NCBI RefSeq assembly: GCF_018919145.1
Contig: NZ_JAHLQJ010000004.1
Location: 302,606-366,605 of the forward strand
Length of the DNA: 64,000 nucleotides
Reading direction: 5' to 3'
Source: Paenibacillus brevis
GTDB lineage: Bacteria > Bacillota > Bacilli > Paenibacillales > Paenibacillaceae
The notes under the pieces were generated by a model, which worked only from the letters and a program-made list of their open reading frames with translations, searched no databases and was not told the DNA's origin. Positions 8,272 to 17,108 of the stretch are shown here, one piece after another. The position numbers and the translations under genes were made by a program. Every line of letters begins with the position of its first letter. Within the stretch, counting starts at the first letter, position 1.

Positions 8272-10278
8272 CTAGAGATTTAACGCCGGATAATGGGCCT
8301 TCAATCGCAAGTAGCTTTCCGCTGCCGCACCGTTGCCCCAATCGAATATCGTGAACTCTCCCATACCGAGTCCTTCCCCGTCGGCCTCACCTCCATGCCC
8401 GTAGTTTTCCATCATGAATCCGTAGTCCCGCTCCCCGAAAAAAGGATATGCCTTCTCCCATTGCTCCTTGGTTCCGGGATTCTCCGGACAGTACATCATG
8501 ACGAACGCGCATTTGATCGCTGCGATCCCCCGTTCGATATACTCCGTCCGCTTGAGCACATGCCCGTATTCGATCAGCAGCTCGGCGAACAGGCTCTGGC
8601 GCGCATCATTCCACTCTCCATCCGCGTTCATCACGCCGAACCCGCCCAGCGCCCGAACATAGATATAGGGAGGCTGCCAGGAAGCCTGCGTCATCAGCAG
8701 TTCATCCAGACAGCGCTCTCCAAGCCTCAGGTACCCTTGGTCCCCCGTCATCCGCCAGCATCCCAGGAAAGCCTCGGCCGTCCAGAACATAGACAGGTTG
8801 CACTGCTTATACATAGCGTTGCGGACAAATTTAGCACCGAGATGCTCCAGGCCGTAGCCCGAGCAGGACCAATAAGTCTCAAAATCCTCCCATCGGCCAA
8901 TCGGAATGATCTCTTCGGCCACGATGTCCGCGGCCTTCAAAGCACTGTCGGCATAGCGCTTTTCCCCGGTGAGCTCATGAAGCTTCAACAGGAACGTTAC
9001 GGACACCGCAGTCTCCGGAGATTCCCGCAGCTCCTCCAGCGGTTCCAGCGACAAGGCATCCAGCCAAGCCGGGTAGTATCCCTTGGCATCCTGTAACCGA
9101 AGCAAGGCCTCCCCGTAGCGGACGGCATAGGAAAGCAGCCTTGAATCCTGCTCGAGCTCCTCGTACCAGCGAAGCATCCACAGTGCCGTCCAGCTCATAT
9201 CGGCGATATGATAAGGGGCGCACTTGATCGAACCGTCCCGACGGGGATTCCGGTTGGAATTGCCCCAATAAGCGGTATCCCAGCCCTGGCTGCGGTTCAC
9301 CGTTATTCCCTCGGCTTCCAGTCGCGTCATTTCCGTGGCAATAACGGAAGGGAACAGCCCTTCCCGCTGCGGGGCGGACAGCGCCAGTTCCTTCGACAGC
9401 CGCGCCCGGGTGATCAGCTTGTCATCTCCCGTTTGAGCGCCAAACCGGTACATTCCCGAAGCCGAGCGCAGCGAGCTGAACCAGGCCTGGTTCCAGACAG
9501 ACCGCACCTCCCGCTCGTTGACCGGCCCGGGGTATCCCGGACTCTGCGTGACATTCACGATGAAGGCGGCGGCCCCGACCTCCTTGCCGTCCAGCTCAAA
9601 TTGCTGCCAAACCTGGGGTTCCCAATACTCGAAGGCCCAGCGGTAAGCATGCCGCACGAATGGCTCCAGCGCCGTATCCAGCGGCTCGCCCGCCTGGAGC
9701 AGCTTCGTTCCCCATCCCTTCCACAGGAAGTCCAGCACCGGGCGCCAGGGATTGAACAGCACCTCCGGGTCGTCAGCAACCATCACATAACAGCCGACAA
9801 CGGTCTCTCCGGCGGCATAGCTCGCTCCCGGAGCCCGCTCGAACAGCACATGCTCCTTCACCCGGCTGTTGCTCATACCCAGGATGATTTCGCAGCGCCC
9901 GGCATCATTGTCCAGATACCATCTGGCTTGAGCTTCTCCCGGCAGAAGACCGAGATCCGGAATCACCGCCAGCAGGCGGCAGTCATCCTTGAAGATCACC
10001 GCCGGGGAGCGGAAGCAGTGCTGATCGATCACGTGGCTGTCGGTCGGCGTCAGGTGCGGCGCCCAGTGAAATGATGGGCTGAAGGCCGGCTTGAACGTAA
10101 GCCGCCAATCATCCTGGCGGACGGTTTCCTCAAGCCGGAAGGTCAGCGTGAGTCGGTACAACCCGTCATGCAGCCTGCCCCATTCGATTTCAGGCTGGAC
10201 GGAGCCGAGGTCATCACAGGTGACTGATGCCACGAAGCGCTCCAGCCCGGAATTCCGCGGAAAATGATTATGCCCCAA
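8272..10278 (-). CDS. Putative (alpha/alpha)-toroid glycoside hydrolase, family not recognised
   Basis: I do not recognise the family. Residues 1-220 look like beta-sandwich sequence. From about 230 on, regularly spaced helices and the motifs DTAYWGNSN, GYYPAWLD and EAFLGCWRMTGD look like an (alpha/alpha) toroid of the kind found in GH116, GH127 or lyase enzymes. Acidic residues in the helical half (for example the E and D in WEDFETYW) could be catalytic. There is no signal peptide, so it should act in the cytoplasm on imported oligosaccharide. I start at the TTG at 10278, with AAGGAGGAG seven bases upstream. An in-frame ATG at 10299 lacks a site. It is last in the minus-strand unit that begins with the binding protein at 17019. 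Confidence 0.7.
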   Translation of the reverse strand: MGHNHFPRNSGLERFVASVTCDDLGSVQPEIEWGRLHDGLYRLTLTFRLEETVRQDDWRLTFKPAFSPSFHWAPHLTPTDSHVIDQHCFRSPAVIFKDDCRLLAVIPDLGLLPGEAQARWYLDNDAGRCEIILGMSNSRVKEHVLFERAPGASYAAGETVVGCYVMVADDPEVLFNPWRPVLDFLWKGWGTKLLQAGEPLDTALEPFVRHAYRWAFEYWEPQVWQQFELDGKEVGAAAFIVNVTQSPGYPGPVNEREVRSVWNQAWFSSLRSASGMYRFGAQTGDDKLITRARLSKELALSAPQREGLFPSVIATEMTRLEAEGITVNRSQGWDTAYWGNSNRNPRRDGSIKCAPYHIADMSWTALWMLRWYEELEQDSRLLSYAVRYGEALLRLQDAKGYYPAWLDALSLEPLEELRESPETAVSVTFLLKLHELTGEKRYADSALKAADIVAEEIIPIGRWEDFETYWSCSGYGLEHLGAKFVRNAMYKQCNLSMFWTAEAFLGCWRMTGDQGYLRLGERCLDELLMTQASWQPPYIYVRALGGFGVMNADGEWNDARQSLFAELLIEYGHVLKRTEYIERGIAAIKCAFVMMYCPENPGTKEQWEKAYPFFGERDYGFMMENYGHGGEADGEGLGMGEFTIFDWGNGAAAESYLRLKAHYPALNL

Positions 10279-10347
10279 CCGTTTCTCCTCCTTATGCAAA
10301 GTGCATGTATTACTGGATCGAATCGGATCAATCTTCTCATCCTAAAG

Positions 10348-11430
10348 TCAGATGACCTCCAGGCCGTCGTTGTCCGGCAGCGAAGGGTAAGTCGCGTGCG
10401 GCTCGGCCTGATACCAGAACGACACAGACGCGATATCGTCCTGCAGCGGCAAATACCGGCCTCCCGAACGCCAGCCCAGCGCCTGGATCGTCACCTTCAA
10501 ATCACTGTCGAACCGGATCGGGTCCATCACATGCCAGCGGTACATGCCGAAGCGCTGCTGGCTCCGGTATAATCCGTCCGGCTTGAGCACCTGATGAAAC
10601 CCGAGATACGCCGTGGAGAAAGGAGCATATTCTCCCTTCGGCTGCTCGAAATTCCAGGCCCCGCCGAAATAGTCCTCGGTTCCGGTGCCGCAGATCGTCG
10701 GAAACTCCCGGTCTCCGTCCATAAAGAACTTGATCTCGCCTTCGCCCCACCAGCCGTTATTATTCACCTGCCAGGCCAGGTAAGTCCCCACATAGTGCCC
10801 CTTCCCCTGAACGTCGTCCAGCAGCACATGAACATCCTTATAGGCAAGCAGGTTGCTTCTTCTCCACTGCGCGTGGAAATAGGCGGCATCCTCCGGCACT
10901 TCAGTCAGCGTATAGTCGATCTGATAATACAGAACGACCGGTGTTCCCATGCGGTTCTCCACCGTTATTCTCGCCTTCTTGCGGAACGGCATCACCCAGT
11001 AGCTGTTCATTCCCCCGGCCGGATTTACCGCCACCGGCAAGGAGTTGACATTGCTGCGCTCGCACCAGCCGTTGCAGAAGAAATCGCCGAGCGGCGTCTC
11101 CACGCTGGGCTCGCTCTCGTCATCCCAATACATCCGGAGAATCATGTGCCGCCAGCTGTCCGGAAAACAAGTCAGCCAAATATGCTGAATCGCACCGGGA
11201 CCGTCGATCTCCGCCACGGTAAATACCTGTGCGGGCGCAATTTCTACGGACGGCGATACCTTCCAGCCCTGGCCGAGATCCCGGGCGCACCCGGCTCCCG
11301 TGCCTTCGGTCGCCATACCTCCCTGGCCTTTGGCGCCCGTAAAATTCTCCGCACTGATCGATCTTGTCTTGGCAGGCGACATGCGGAATAAATTGCCCAG
11401 TCCCATATCCAGTCCGTTAAATTGGCTCAT
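10348..11430 (-). CDS. DUF2961 / GH172 family glycoside hydrolase
   Basis: A 360-residue protein that matches DUF2961 (now CAZy GH172) along its whole length, including MSPAKTRSISAENFTGAKG, GPGAIQHIWLT and the jelly-roll motifs WWGEGEIKFFMDGD and GTGTEDYFGGAWNF. The acidic residues in the last two motifs (about 230-232 and 252) fit the family's catalytic Glu pair. Known members release alpha-D-fructofuranose or alpha-D-arabinofuranose from furanosides, including mycobacterial arabinan. No signal peptide is visible, so action on imported oligosaccharides is likely. The ribosome site AAGGAGAG is well placed. It sits between the DUF6259 protein and the toroid-like protein, all on one strand. Confidence 0.88.
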   Translation of the reverse strand: MSQFNGLDMGLGNLFRMSPAKTRSISAENFTGAKGQGGMATEGTGAGCARDLGQGWKVSPSVEIAPAQVFTVAEIDGPGAIQHIWLTCFPDSWRHMILRMYWDDESEPSVETPLGDFFCNGWCERSNVNSLPVAVNPAGGMNSYWVMPFRKKARITVENRMGTPVVLYYQIDYTLTEVPEDAAYFHAQWRRSNLLAYKDVHVLLDDVQGKGHYVGTYLAWQVNNNGWWGEGEIKFFMDGDREFPTICGTGTEDYFGGAWNFEQPKGEYAPFSTAYLGFHQVLKPDGLYRSQQRFGMYRWHVMDPIRFDSDLKVTIQALGWRSGGRYLPLQDDIASVSFWYQAEPHATYPSLPDNDGLEVI

Positions 11431-11473
11431 TATGAAATCTCTCCTTCAAGTTGTGTAGTATTGTTGGCGATCA

Positions 11474-13738
11474 TTATTTCCTGCATAACGGTATTTCCAG
11501 CATAACGACGCTTCTTGGCGGAATCTCAAGCATAAATCCGTCCCCAGCAGTTATGACCGTTTCGGCGCAGTATTCCGCCTCCGCCGAGTAGCAGCGGCAG
11601 ACCGCTTCCTGAACCTTCTCTCCTCCCGGGATGTCCTCCCAGCGGATATTTACGCGCTCTGTCCCGGTTCCTATTCCGGCAAAGAACAAGCCAATACTCT
11701 CATCCCGGTATTGCCATGCCGCATGCACAACTCTCTCCACCGCAAGGCTTCCGGAATCGTTATATTCCGGGGAATGAATCCCATGGTTATAGTGGAACCA
11801 GTCCAGCGGGACCTTGCCGGTATCCAGCGGGACCTTGCCGGTATCCAGCGGAAGCGGCGGAAGCATCGTGCCGTAAGCCAGATATTTGTTCGCTGCACCG
11901 GTTCTGAGCCCGGCATACATCCCTACATAGCGGGCTCTTTCCTCGGAAAAAGCATAGCCCCGTGGCTCAAAATCCGCATAATGCTCATCGCTGCGGTTCT
12001 CCGTCCCGTCCAGAGCTTCCATGGGACTGTACTCGTAGTTCAGCTCATACAGCCCGCCCCATAAATACGTTCTGGCTACCGTGTAATAAAATAAGTCTCC
12101 GATCTCCTCCGTCAGCTTGCCCCATCCGTCCATGCGCACAGGTCCGTATTCATGGTATACATACGTGAACATCGGAATCAGTACGGCATCTCCCGTCTTG
12201 AACAGCTCCCGAAACGGATAGCCTTCTAGCGGCGCCGCAGGCTGCCCACCGGCACGGGCTTGATAGAAATCAAGCTCTCTCAGGAACACTTCGTTCATCA
12301 TTTCCGTTCCCATCGGCACATACCGGCCGGCCGCTTGAATCATCGCTTCCTTCGTCTCGGCATAATTGCTCCGGTACGCCTCCGTAATCGCCCGGCCTGC
12401 GCCGACCGGATGGCCGTGGGAACCGTCGAGACAGACCTTCAGGATGTTATTGGCCGATATATCGTAATAGATCGCGTCGACATCATCCTGAAGCTGCAGC
12501 GTCTCGTCCCTGCGGCGGTGCAGCTCCCGCGTATACGGAGCGGCCGGGCACAGGAACGGGAAGCGGTAAGCGTCGATGCTCTTGACCTGTTCCGGGAATT
12601 TCTGCGCGGCCGCCTTTCCCCGTTCCCCGTCGGCCCCCGCAAAGTTGAACAGATAATCAAATTCGAACGGGGCGAACTTGTCTCCGAGTTCGCGCATGTA
12701 ATCCAGATTGCTGCGGTTGAACCGCGTAGGGAACCAGTCGTCGTAGCCTCCCGGAACTCCCTTCCCGAACGTCTGGGGCGCATGGGTCCAATCCGGACCG
12801 AGAATATGGAACATCGGGGTTCCGATATGTTCATGGTATTTCCGCAGCCAGGCCGTCCGGTCGTATCCGGCATTGATGCCGAAGGTTGCAACGCCCGCTT
12901 CCTCATACAGCCAGCGGTACAGCGTCTCGTCGTCCCGGTCCCGCCGCTCGCCCAGTGTCCCCTTCGCGCACCACGGCTGCTCTTTGGCCCAGCTCTTGTA
13001 CAGCTCGGCGGCTTCATGCCAGCCTTCCCCCCGCAGCAGCTGTACCACCACCGGGTACGTCACGCAGACTCCCTTCCCCGCCTCGATCTCCTCGACGGCA
13101 TGAAAGAAGGAGGCCTCCAGCCAGCCGGCAGGATTTTTGTAGAAGTTCAACCATTTTGCATAGCCTTTATGATCCAGCGCCGCGAAATAAAGTCCGCCCT
13201 GGCCCAGCCCGTAATAAGCGAAAAACTGCATCGATGCTCCGGAAAAGCTCTCGGGATAAGGCATATGCCGCATGCCGGAACCGTTCTCCGCGAAATGCCG
13301 TAGCGGATTGCGTACCTGGATGCCTGTCGCAAAGCTGTGGGCGATATAGTCATCTTCCCCTTCTTCGGTGATATTCCGTAAATCGGGAATAATCGGATAG
13401 TCCAATCCGACGATGCTGATGCCCTCGGACGCTTCTGCGCGGCAGCGGAACTCCGCCGCCCCGGAGCCGTCCTCCAGCACGATGGCGGCATGAACGATGG
13501 GGCCTGCCTCGCACACCCAGCGAAGCAGGCATTCCTGCCTTCCCGCCTCCCGGCGCAGTTCATAGGCGAACCCGCTCCAAGCGCCGCTCATACCATTTTC
13601 GGTCTCTAGGCGGAAGGCGTCGCTCCGGGATTCAGGCGCGATATATTCTACTCCGCTGCGCAAATCGCGAAGCGAGATCACCGAACCATCCAGTTTGCTC
13701 ATTCCAATCGACAGGATTCCATTCTCCAGTTCAATCAC
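11474..13738 (-). CDS. DUF6259-type putative glycosidase
   Basis: A 754-residue cytoplasmic protein resembling DUF6259 hypothetical glycosidases. The first ~230 residues look like a beta-sandwich. A likely TIM-barrel region follows, with AIYYDISANN and MGTEMMNEVF as candidate catalytic Asp and Glu motifs, as in clan GH-D-like enzymes. A beta-rich tail ends the protein. The GTG start at 13738 follows AAGGAGGGG. A 21-base tandem duplication at 11803-11851 inserts an extra PLDTGKV in frame. It lies directly after the ABC permease genes and before the GH172 gene, so it probably acts on the same imported substrate. The reaction is unknown. Confidence 0.75.
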   Translation of the reverse strand: MIELENGILSIGMSKLDGSVISLRDLRSGVEYIAPESRSDAFRLETENGMSGAWSGFAYELRREAGRQECLLRWVCEAGPIVHAAIVLEDGSGAAEFRCRAEASEGISIVGLDYPIIPDLRNITEEGEDDYIAHSFATGIQVRNPLRHFAENGSGMRHMPYPESFSGASMQFFAYYGLGQGGLYFAALDHKGYAKWLNFYKNPAGWLEASFFHAVEEIEAGKGVCVTYPVVVQLLRGEGWHEAAELYKSWAKEQPWCAKGTLGERRDRDDETLYRWLYEEAGVATFGINAGYDRTAWLRKYHEHIGTPMFHILGPDWTHAPQTFGKGVPGGYDDWFPTRFNRSNLDYMRELGDKFAPFEFDYLFNFAGADGERGKAAAQKFPEQVKSIDAYRFPFLCPAAPYTRELHRRRDETLQLQDDVDAIYYDISANNILKVCLDGSHGHPVGAGRAITEAYRSNYAETKEAMIQAAGRYVPMGTEMMNEVFLRELDFYQARAGGQPAAPLEGYPFRELFKTGDAVLIPMFTYVYHEYGPVRMDGWGKLTEEIGDLFYYTVARTYLWGGLYELNYEYSPMEALDGTENRSDEHYADFEPRGYAFSEERARYVGMYAGLRTGAANKYLAYGTMLPPLPLDTGKVPLDTGKVPLDWFHYNHGIHSPEYNDSGSLAVERVVHAAWQYRDESIGLFFAGIGTGTERVNIRWEDIPGGEKVQEAVCRCYSAEAEYCAETVITAGDGFMLEIPPRSVVMLEIPLCRK
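11803..11851. repeat. 21-bp in-frame tandem repeat, 2.3 copies
   Basis: Two perfect 21-base copies run 11803-11823 and 11824-11844, followed by seven bases of a third. Each begins CCAGCGGGACC. They encode repeated PLDTGKV in the DUF6259 protein without breaking the frame, which suggests recent replication slippage. Confidence 0.9.
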
Positions 13739-13759
13739 CGATACCCCTCCTTGCCGCAG

Positions 13760-14584
13760 CTATTTCAGTCCGGATATTTTAATCCCGCGGATAATGTATT
13801 TCTGGAAGATCAGGAACAGTACGACCGTCGGGACGGCGGCCAGCGTAGATCCCGCCATCAGCAGCCCAAGCTCGGTGGCCCGCTCGGACCGGAACGTGGC
13901 CAGATACTGCATGATTTGAAACAGGTTGACATTCGTAATCGTCATGGTCGGCCATACGAAGGAATTCCAATATCCCAGGAACGAGCCGATCCCTACGATG
14001 ACGAAGACCGGATAGGACATGGGCAGGAAGATGTGCGAGAATATTTTGAAACGGCCCGCCCCGTCGATCAGGGCTGCTTCCTCCAGTGCCATCGGAATAT
14101 TGAGATAGAACTGGCGGATGAAGAACATGTGCCCTGCGCTGGCCACGCCCGGCAATACGAGAACGGCCATCGTATCCAGCATCCCCAGCTTGGTGACGAC
14201 AATGAACGAAGTAAGCAGGATAGCCATGCCCGGCACGAACATCGTCAGGATCACATACACCCACAGCACCCGCTTGAAGCGGAATTCGAGCCGTGCGAAC
14301 ACATAGGCGGCAGAGGAGTTGATCGCAAGGCTCAAAACCGCGAACAACAGGGCTCCTCCGAAAGTAATCAGCATCGATCTGATGAACATCTGATCCTGCA
14401 AAATCGAAATATAGTTTTCAAACAGCCACCGCTCCGGCAAAAATTTGAACGGGGTCGCCAGCACTTCCGTCTTCCCCTTGAAGCCCGCGATCGCCATCCA
14501 CAGCAGCGGGAACAGTGCGATGCATGCAATCAGCAGGCCGACGGCATACAGGACGATTTTTACGAACTGCTCTTTTAGTCTCAT
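13760..14584 (-). CDS. Carbohydrate ABC transporter permease (MalG type), second importer
   Basis: A 274-residue six-helix permease. The EAA loop LEEAALIDGAGRF, with an LPMS end, lies near residues 165-188. The ATG is preceded by GGAGGACT about ten bases away. It is the third gene of the second importer (binding protein, MalF-like, MalG-like), and its stop is 21 bases before the DUF6259 start. Sequence divergence from the permease at 212-1042 indicates a separate importer rather than a recent duplication. Confidence 0.93.
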   Translation of the reverse strand: MRLKEQFVKIVLYAVGLLIACIALFPLLWMAIAGFKGKTEVLATPFKFLPERWLFENYISILQDQMFIRSMLITFGGALLFAVLSLAINSSAAYVFARLEFRFKRVLWVYVILTMFVPGMAILLTSFIVVTKLGMLDTMAVLVLPGVASAGHMFFIRQFYLNIPMALEEAALIDGAGRFKIFSHIFLPMSYPVFVIVGIGSFLGYWNSFVWPTMTITNVNLFQIMQYLATFRSERATELGLLMAGSTLAAVPTVVLFLIFQKYIIRGIKISGLK

Positions 14585-14611
14585 CGCTGATAGTCCTCCA
14601 TCCGTTATGAG

Positions 14612-15496
14612 TTATCCGTCAACAGCCTTATCCGAGTTCAGCACCTTGAAGATAATGGCCGAGATCGTTCCCAGCACAAGGAACAACAAGAGCGCCGATG
14701 CGATGGAATGGCCGACAAGCACGTCGTTTTTGAAATGGTTGAAAATGTACAGGTTCGGCGTCAGCGTCTCGTCGATCGGGCCTCCGCCGGTCATGACGAG
14801 CGGAAGCTCGAACTGCTGGATCGCTCCGGTAAATCCGATGACCAGCAAATACAGAATGACGTTCTTCATCAGCGGCAGCGTGATCCGTATCATTCTGGCG
14901 AACACTCCGGCTCCTTCCAGCTCCGCCGCCTCGTAATAGCTCTCGGGGATATCCAGCAGCCCGGCCAGCATGATCAGGGCCGTGATTCCGAACCCAAGCC
15001 ATACAACCGGTACCGCAATGCTTCCGAGTGCCGTCCGGACGTCGGCGAGCCAGGCTACCTTTTCCATGCCTATCAGCTCCAGGAAATAGTTCGCCAGACC
15101 GGCGTTGTAATCATAGATAAAGGCAAATACGATGGATGCGATAATTCCGGAGATGATCGTCGGGATATAGATCGAGGTCTTGACGAAGCCCGACAATCTT
15201 TTTCCCAAACCTTTGATGACATGTGCGAATAAAAAGGCCAGCAACAGCTGAGCCGGAACTACCATAAATGCGAACCTCAGGCCGATCAGGATCGATTTCG
15301 TGAACAGCGGATCGGTCAGGACATTGGAGAAATTGCGGAGTCCGACATAGACCGAATCCTGATAGAAGCTCCAGTCATAGAAGCTCACATTGACCGCGTA
15401 CACGAACGGAATGATGACGAAGACCGTCAATAGGATCAAAATCGGCAGCAGCATGATATATGCGATCTTGTTATCGTAACGAATATTGTTGCGCAT
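14612..15496 (-). CDS. Carbohydrate ABC transporter permease (MalF type), second importer
   Basis: About 294 residues. Six hydrophobic segments begin with AYIMLLPILILLTVFVIIP. The EAA loop YYEAAELEGAGVF, with TLPLM, lies near residues 190-213. I favour the ATG at 15496 (GGTGAG five bases upstream) over the in-frame GTG at 15502. A strong hairpin separates it from the upstream binding-protein gene, as is common between highly expressed binding proteins and their permeases. Confidence 0.92.
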   Translation of the reverse strand: MRNNIRYDNKIAYIMLLPILILLTVFVIIPFVYAVNVSFYDWSFYQDSVYVGLRNFSNVLTDPLFTKSILIGLRFAFMVVPAQLLLAFLFAHVIKGLGKRLSGFVKTSIYIPTIISGIIASIVFAFIYDYNAGLANYFLELIGMEKVAWLADVRTALGSIAVPVVWLGFGITALIMLAGLLDIPESYYEAAELEGAGVFARMIRITLPLMKNVILYLLVIGFTGAIQQFELPLVMTGGGPIDETLTPNLYIFNHFKNDVLVGHSIASALLLFLVLGTISAIIFKVLNSDKAVDG

Positions 15497-15552
15497 GTTC
15501 ACTCACCGCTCTTCCTTCTGCATTCGTGAAAGAAAACTCATGGAAAGCCTCC

Positions 15553-15587
15553 TCCGTCCGCAAGATACGGAATGTCTTGCGGACGGA
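15553..15587. other. Intercistronic hairpin between binding protein and permeases
   Basis: Perfect 13-base arms, TCCGTCCGCAAGA (15553-15565) and TCTTGCGGACGGA (15575-15587), enclose a nine-base loop. There is no T-run on either strand, so it is more likely to stabilise the 3' end of the binding-protein mRNA, or partly attenuate the operon, than to act as a full terminator. Confidence 0.75.
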
Positions 15588-15609
15588 AAGGCCGCTTTTC
15601 ATTGCAGCT

Positions 15610-17019
15610 TTATTTCGGATTGGTGCCCGCCAGCTGCTGTTTCTCGATGAAGTTGTTGATTTCTTTCTCCGCCGCCGTAAGCGCTTTGTCCACGCCCTCG
15701 CCCTTCATTGCCTTCTCGATCGCTGTGGCGAAGAACATGCTGATATCCCACGGATAGACCGGCTCGGCTTCGGAATAAGGAATGATCTTCTCGGATATCA
15801 GCTTGCGCCATTCGTCATTCTTGGCGTCCGGATCCTGATTCATCGCTTCGTCAACCGATTTGCGCGGCGAGAATTTGGAGAATTGGCTCGTCTTGAAGAA
15901 CTCGATCATGATGTTCGGGTCTCCGCCGAGCAGCCAGCCAATGTACTCCGCAGCCTCCTTCGGATGCTTGGATTTGCCGTCAACGACGAGCGTCCAGCCG
16001 CCCAGCGTGGCGGTCGTCTTCGTCTGGTCTCCGTCGATGCTCGGCATCGGAGCCACGCCGATTTTGTCCAGCATATCCTTGTAGTCGTTGCGGAACAGCC
16101 CGATCGACCAGGAACCGGACACCTGCATGGCGGTCTTGCCTTGCCCGAACGGCGTGGCATCGGCATAAGCGGCAAGCTGCTGCTTCGGCATGATGCCTTC
16201 CTGATACAGCGTCTTGTAGAAGTTAAGCAATTCCTTATAGCCGTCATTCACGACATCCGCCTTGGACCAATCATTCGTGATCGGGAGATGTCCGGCGGAA
16301 TTAAATTGCAGCCCCCAGCTCGACCAGCCCAGGTCTCCGGCGGTTTGCGCCGTTGATACACCATAGATGCCGTTCTTGGTCAGCTTCTTGCCGTACTCGA
16401 TCATTTCCGCCCAAGTGACCGGCGGTTTGTTCGGATCAAGTCCGGCCGCCTCGAATAAGTCCTTCCGGTAGTAAAGCACCGTCGAAGGCTCGACCAGCTT
16501 AGGATACGCGTAGTACTTGCCTTCCACCGTGACGAACCCCTTCACATTGTCGTACAGGTCGTCGAACAGACTTTGATCCATATACTCGTTGAGCGCCAGT
16601 ATTTGCCCTTGCTTCGCGGAAGGGGCCAGATTGCTGTAGTTCATGGTCAGCACGTCCGGCGCTTTGCCGGCCGCTTGGGCGGCTTTCAGCTTCTGGGCCC
16701 AGGCGTCACCGGGTACAATGGTCAGCTTGACTTCGATATCGTCATGCGTCTTGTTGAATTCATCCGTCCATTTCTTAAACCAGGCATCCGTCGAATCCTC
16801 GAACTTTTGGGCCCAGAACTCGACCTTAACCTTCTCTCCGGCCGCGGTATTCCCTCCGGTGCTCTGTTCTTCCTGGGCTTTGTTGTTCCCCCCGTTTTCT
16901 CCATTGCTGCCTGTCGCGGAATTACCTCCCGAACCGCCCCCGCATGCGGAAGCAAGCATGGATACGGCCAGCAGCATGGTCCATAGCAGGACCCGTCTTT
17001 TTGTACGGCGCTGTTTCAT
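15610..17019 (-). CDS. Extracellular sugar-binding lipoprotein of second ABC importer
   Basis: A 469-residue MalE-like binding protein. The signal peptide has an Arg/Lys-rich start, a hydrophobic stretch and the lipobox LASAC, then a Gly/Asn/Ser-rich tether. The mature part has GKAPDVLTMNYSN and MQVSGSWSIGLF motifs as in SBP_bac_1. The ATG follows GGGGAGG. It heads the unit that runs through two permeases, the DUF6259 protein, GH172 and the toroid-like enzyme down to 8272. An inverted repeat (GTTTGAA...TTCAAAC, 17040-17059) lies 20 bases upstream of the start and may be regulatory. Confidence 0.93.
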   Translation of the reverse strand: MKQRRTKRRVLLWTMLLAVSMLASACGGGSGGNSATGSNGENGGNNKAQEEQSTGGNTAAGEKVKVEFWAQKFEDSTDAWFKKWTDEFNKTHDDIEVKLTIVPGDAWAQKLKAAQAAGKAPDVLTMNYSNLAPSAKQGQILALNEYMDQSLFDDLYDNVKGFVTVEGKYYAYPKLVEPSTVLYYRKDLFEAAGLDPNKPPVTWAEMIEYGKKLTKNGIYGVSTAQTAGDLGWSSWGLQFNSAGHLPITNDWSKADVVNDGYKELLNFYKTLYQEGIMPKQQLAAYADATPFGQGKTAMQVSGSWSIGLFRNDYKDMLDKIGVAPMPSIDGDQTKTTATLGGWTLVVDGKSKHPKEAAEYIGWLLGGDPNIMIEFFKTSQFSKFSPRKSVDEAMNQDPDAKNDEWRKLISEKIIPYSEAEPVYPWDISMFFATAIEKAMKGEGVDKALTAAEKEINNFIEKQQLAGTNPK

Positions 17020-17108
17020 TTTCGTAAACCTCCCCTTTAGTTTGAAGCTGTATTCAAACGCCCGAAGGCGCGTAAACCAGACATGATCGGGTGAACTATA
17101 TCCATGGA

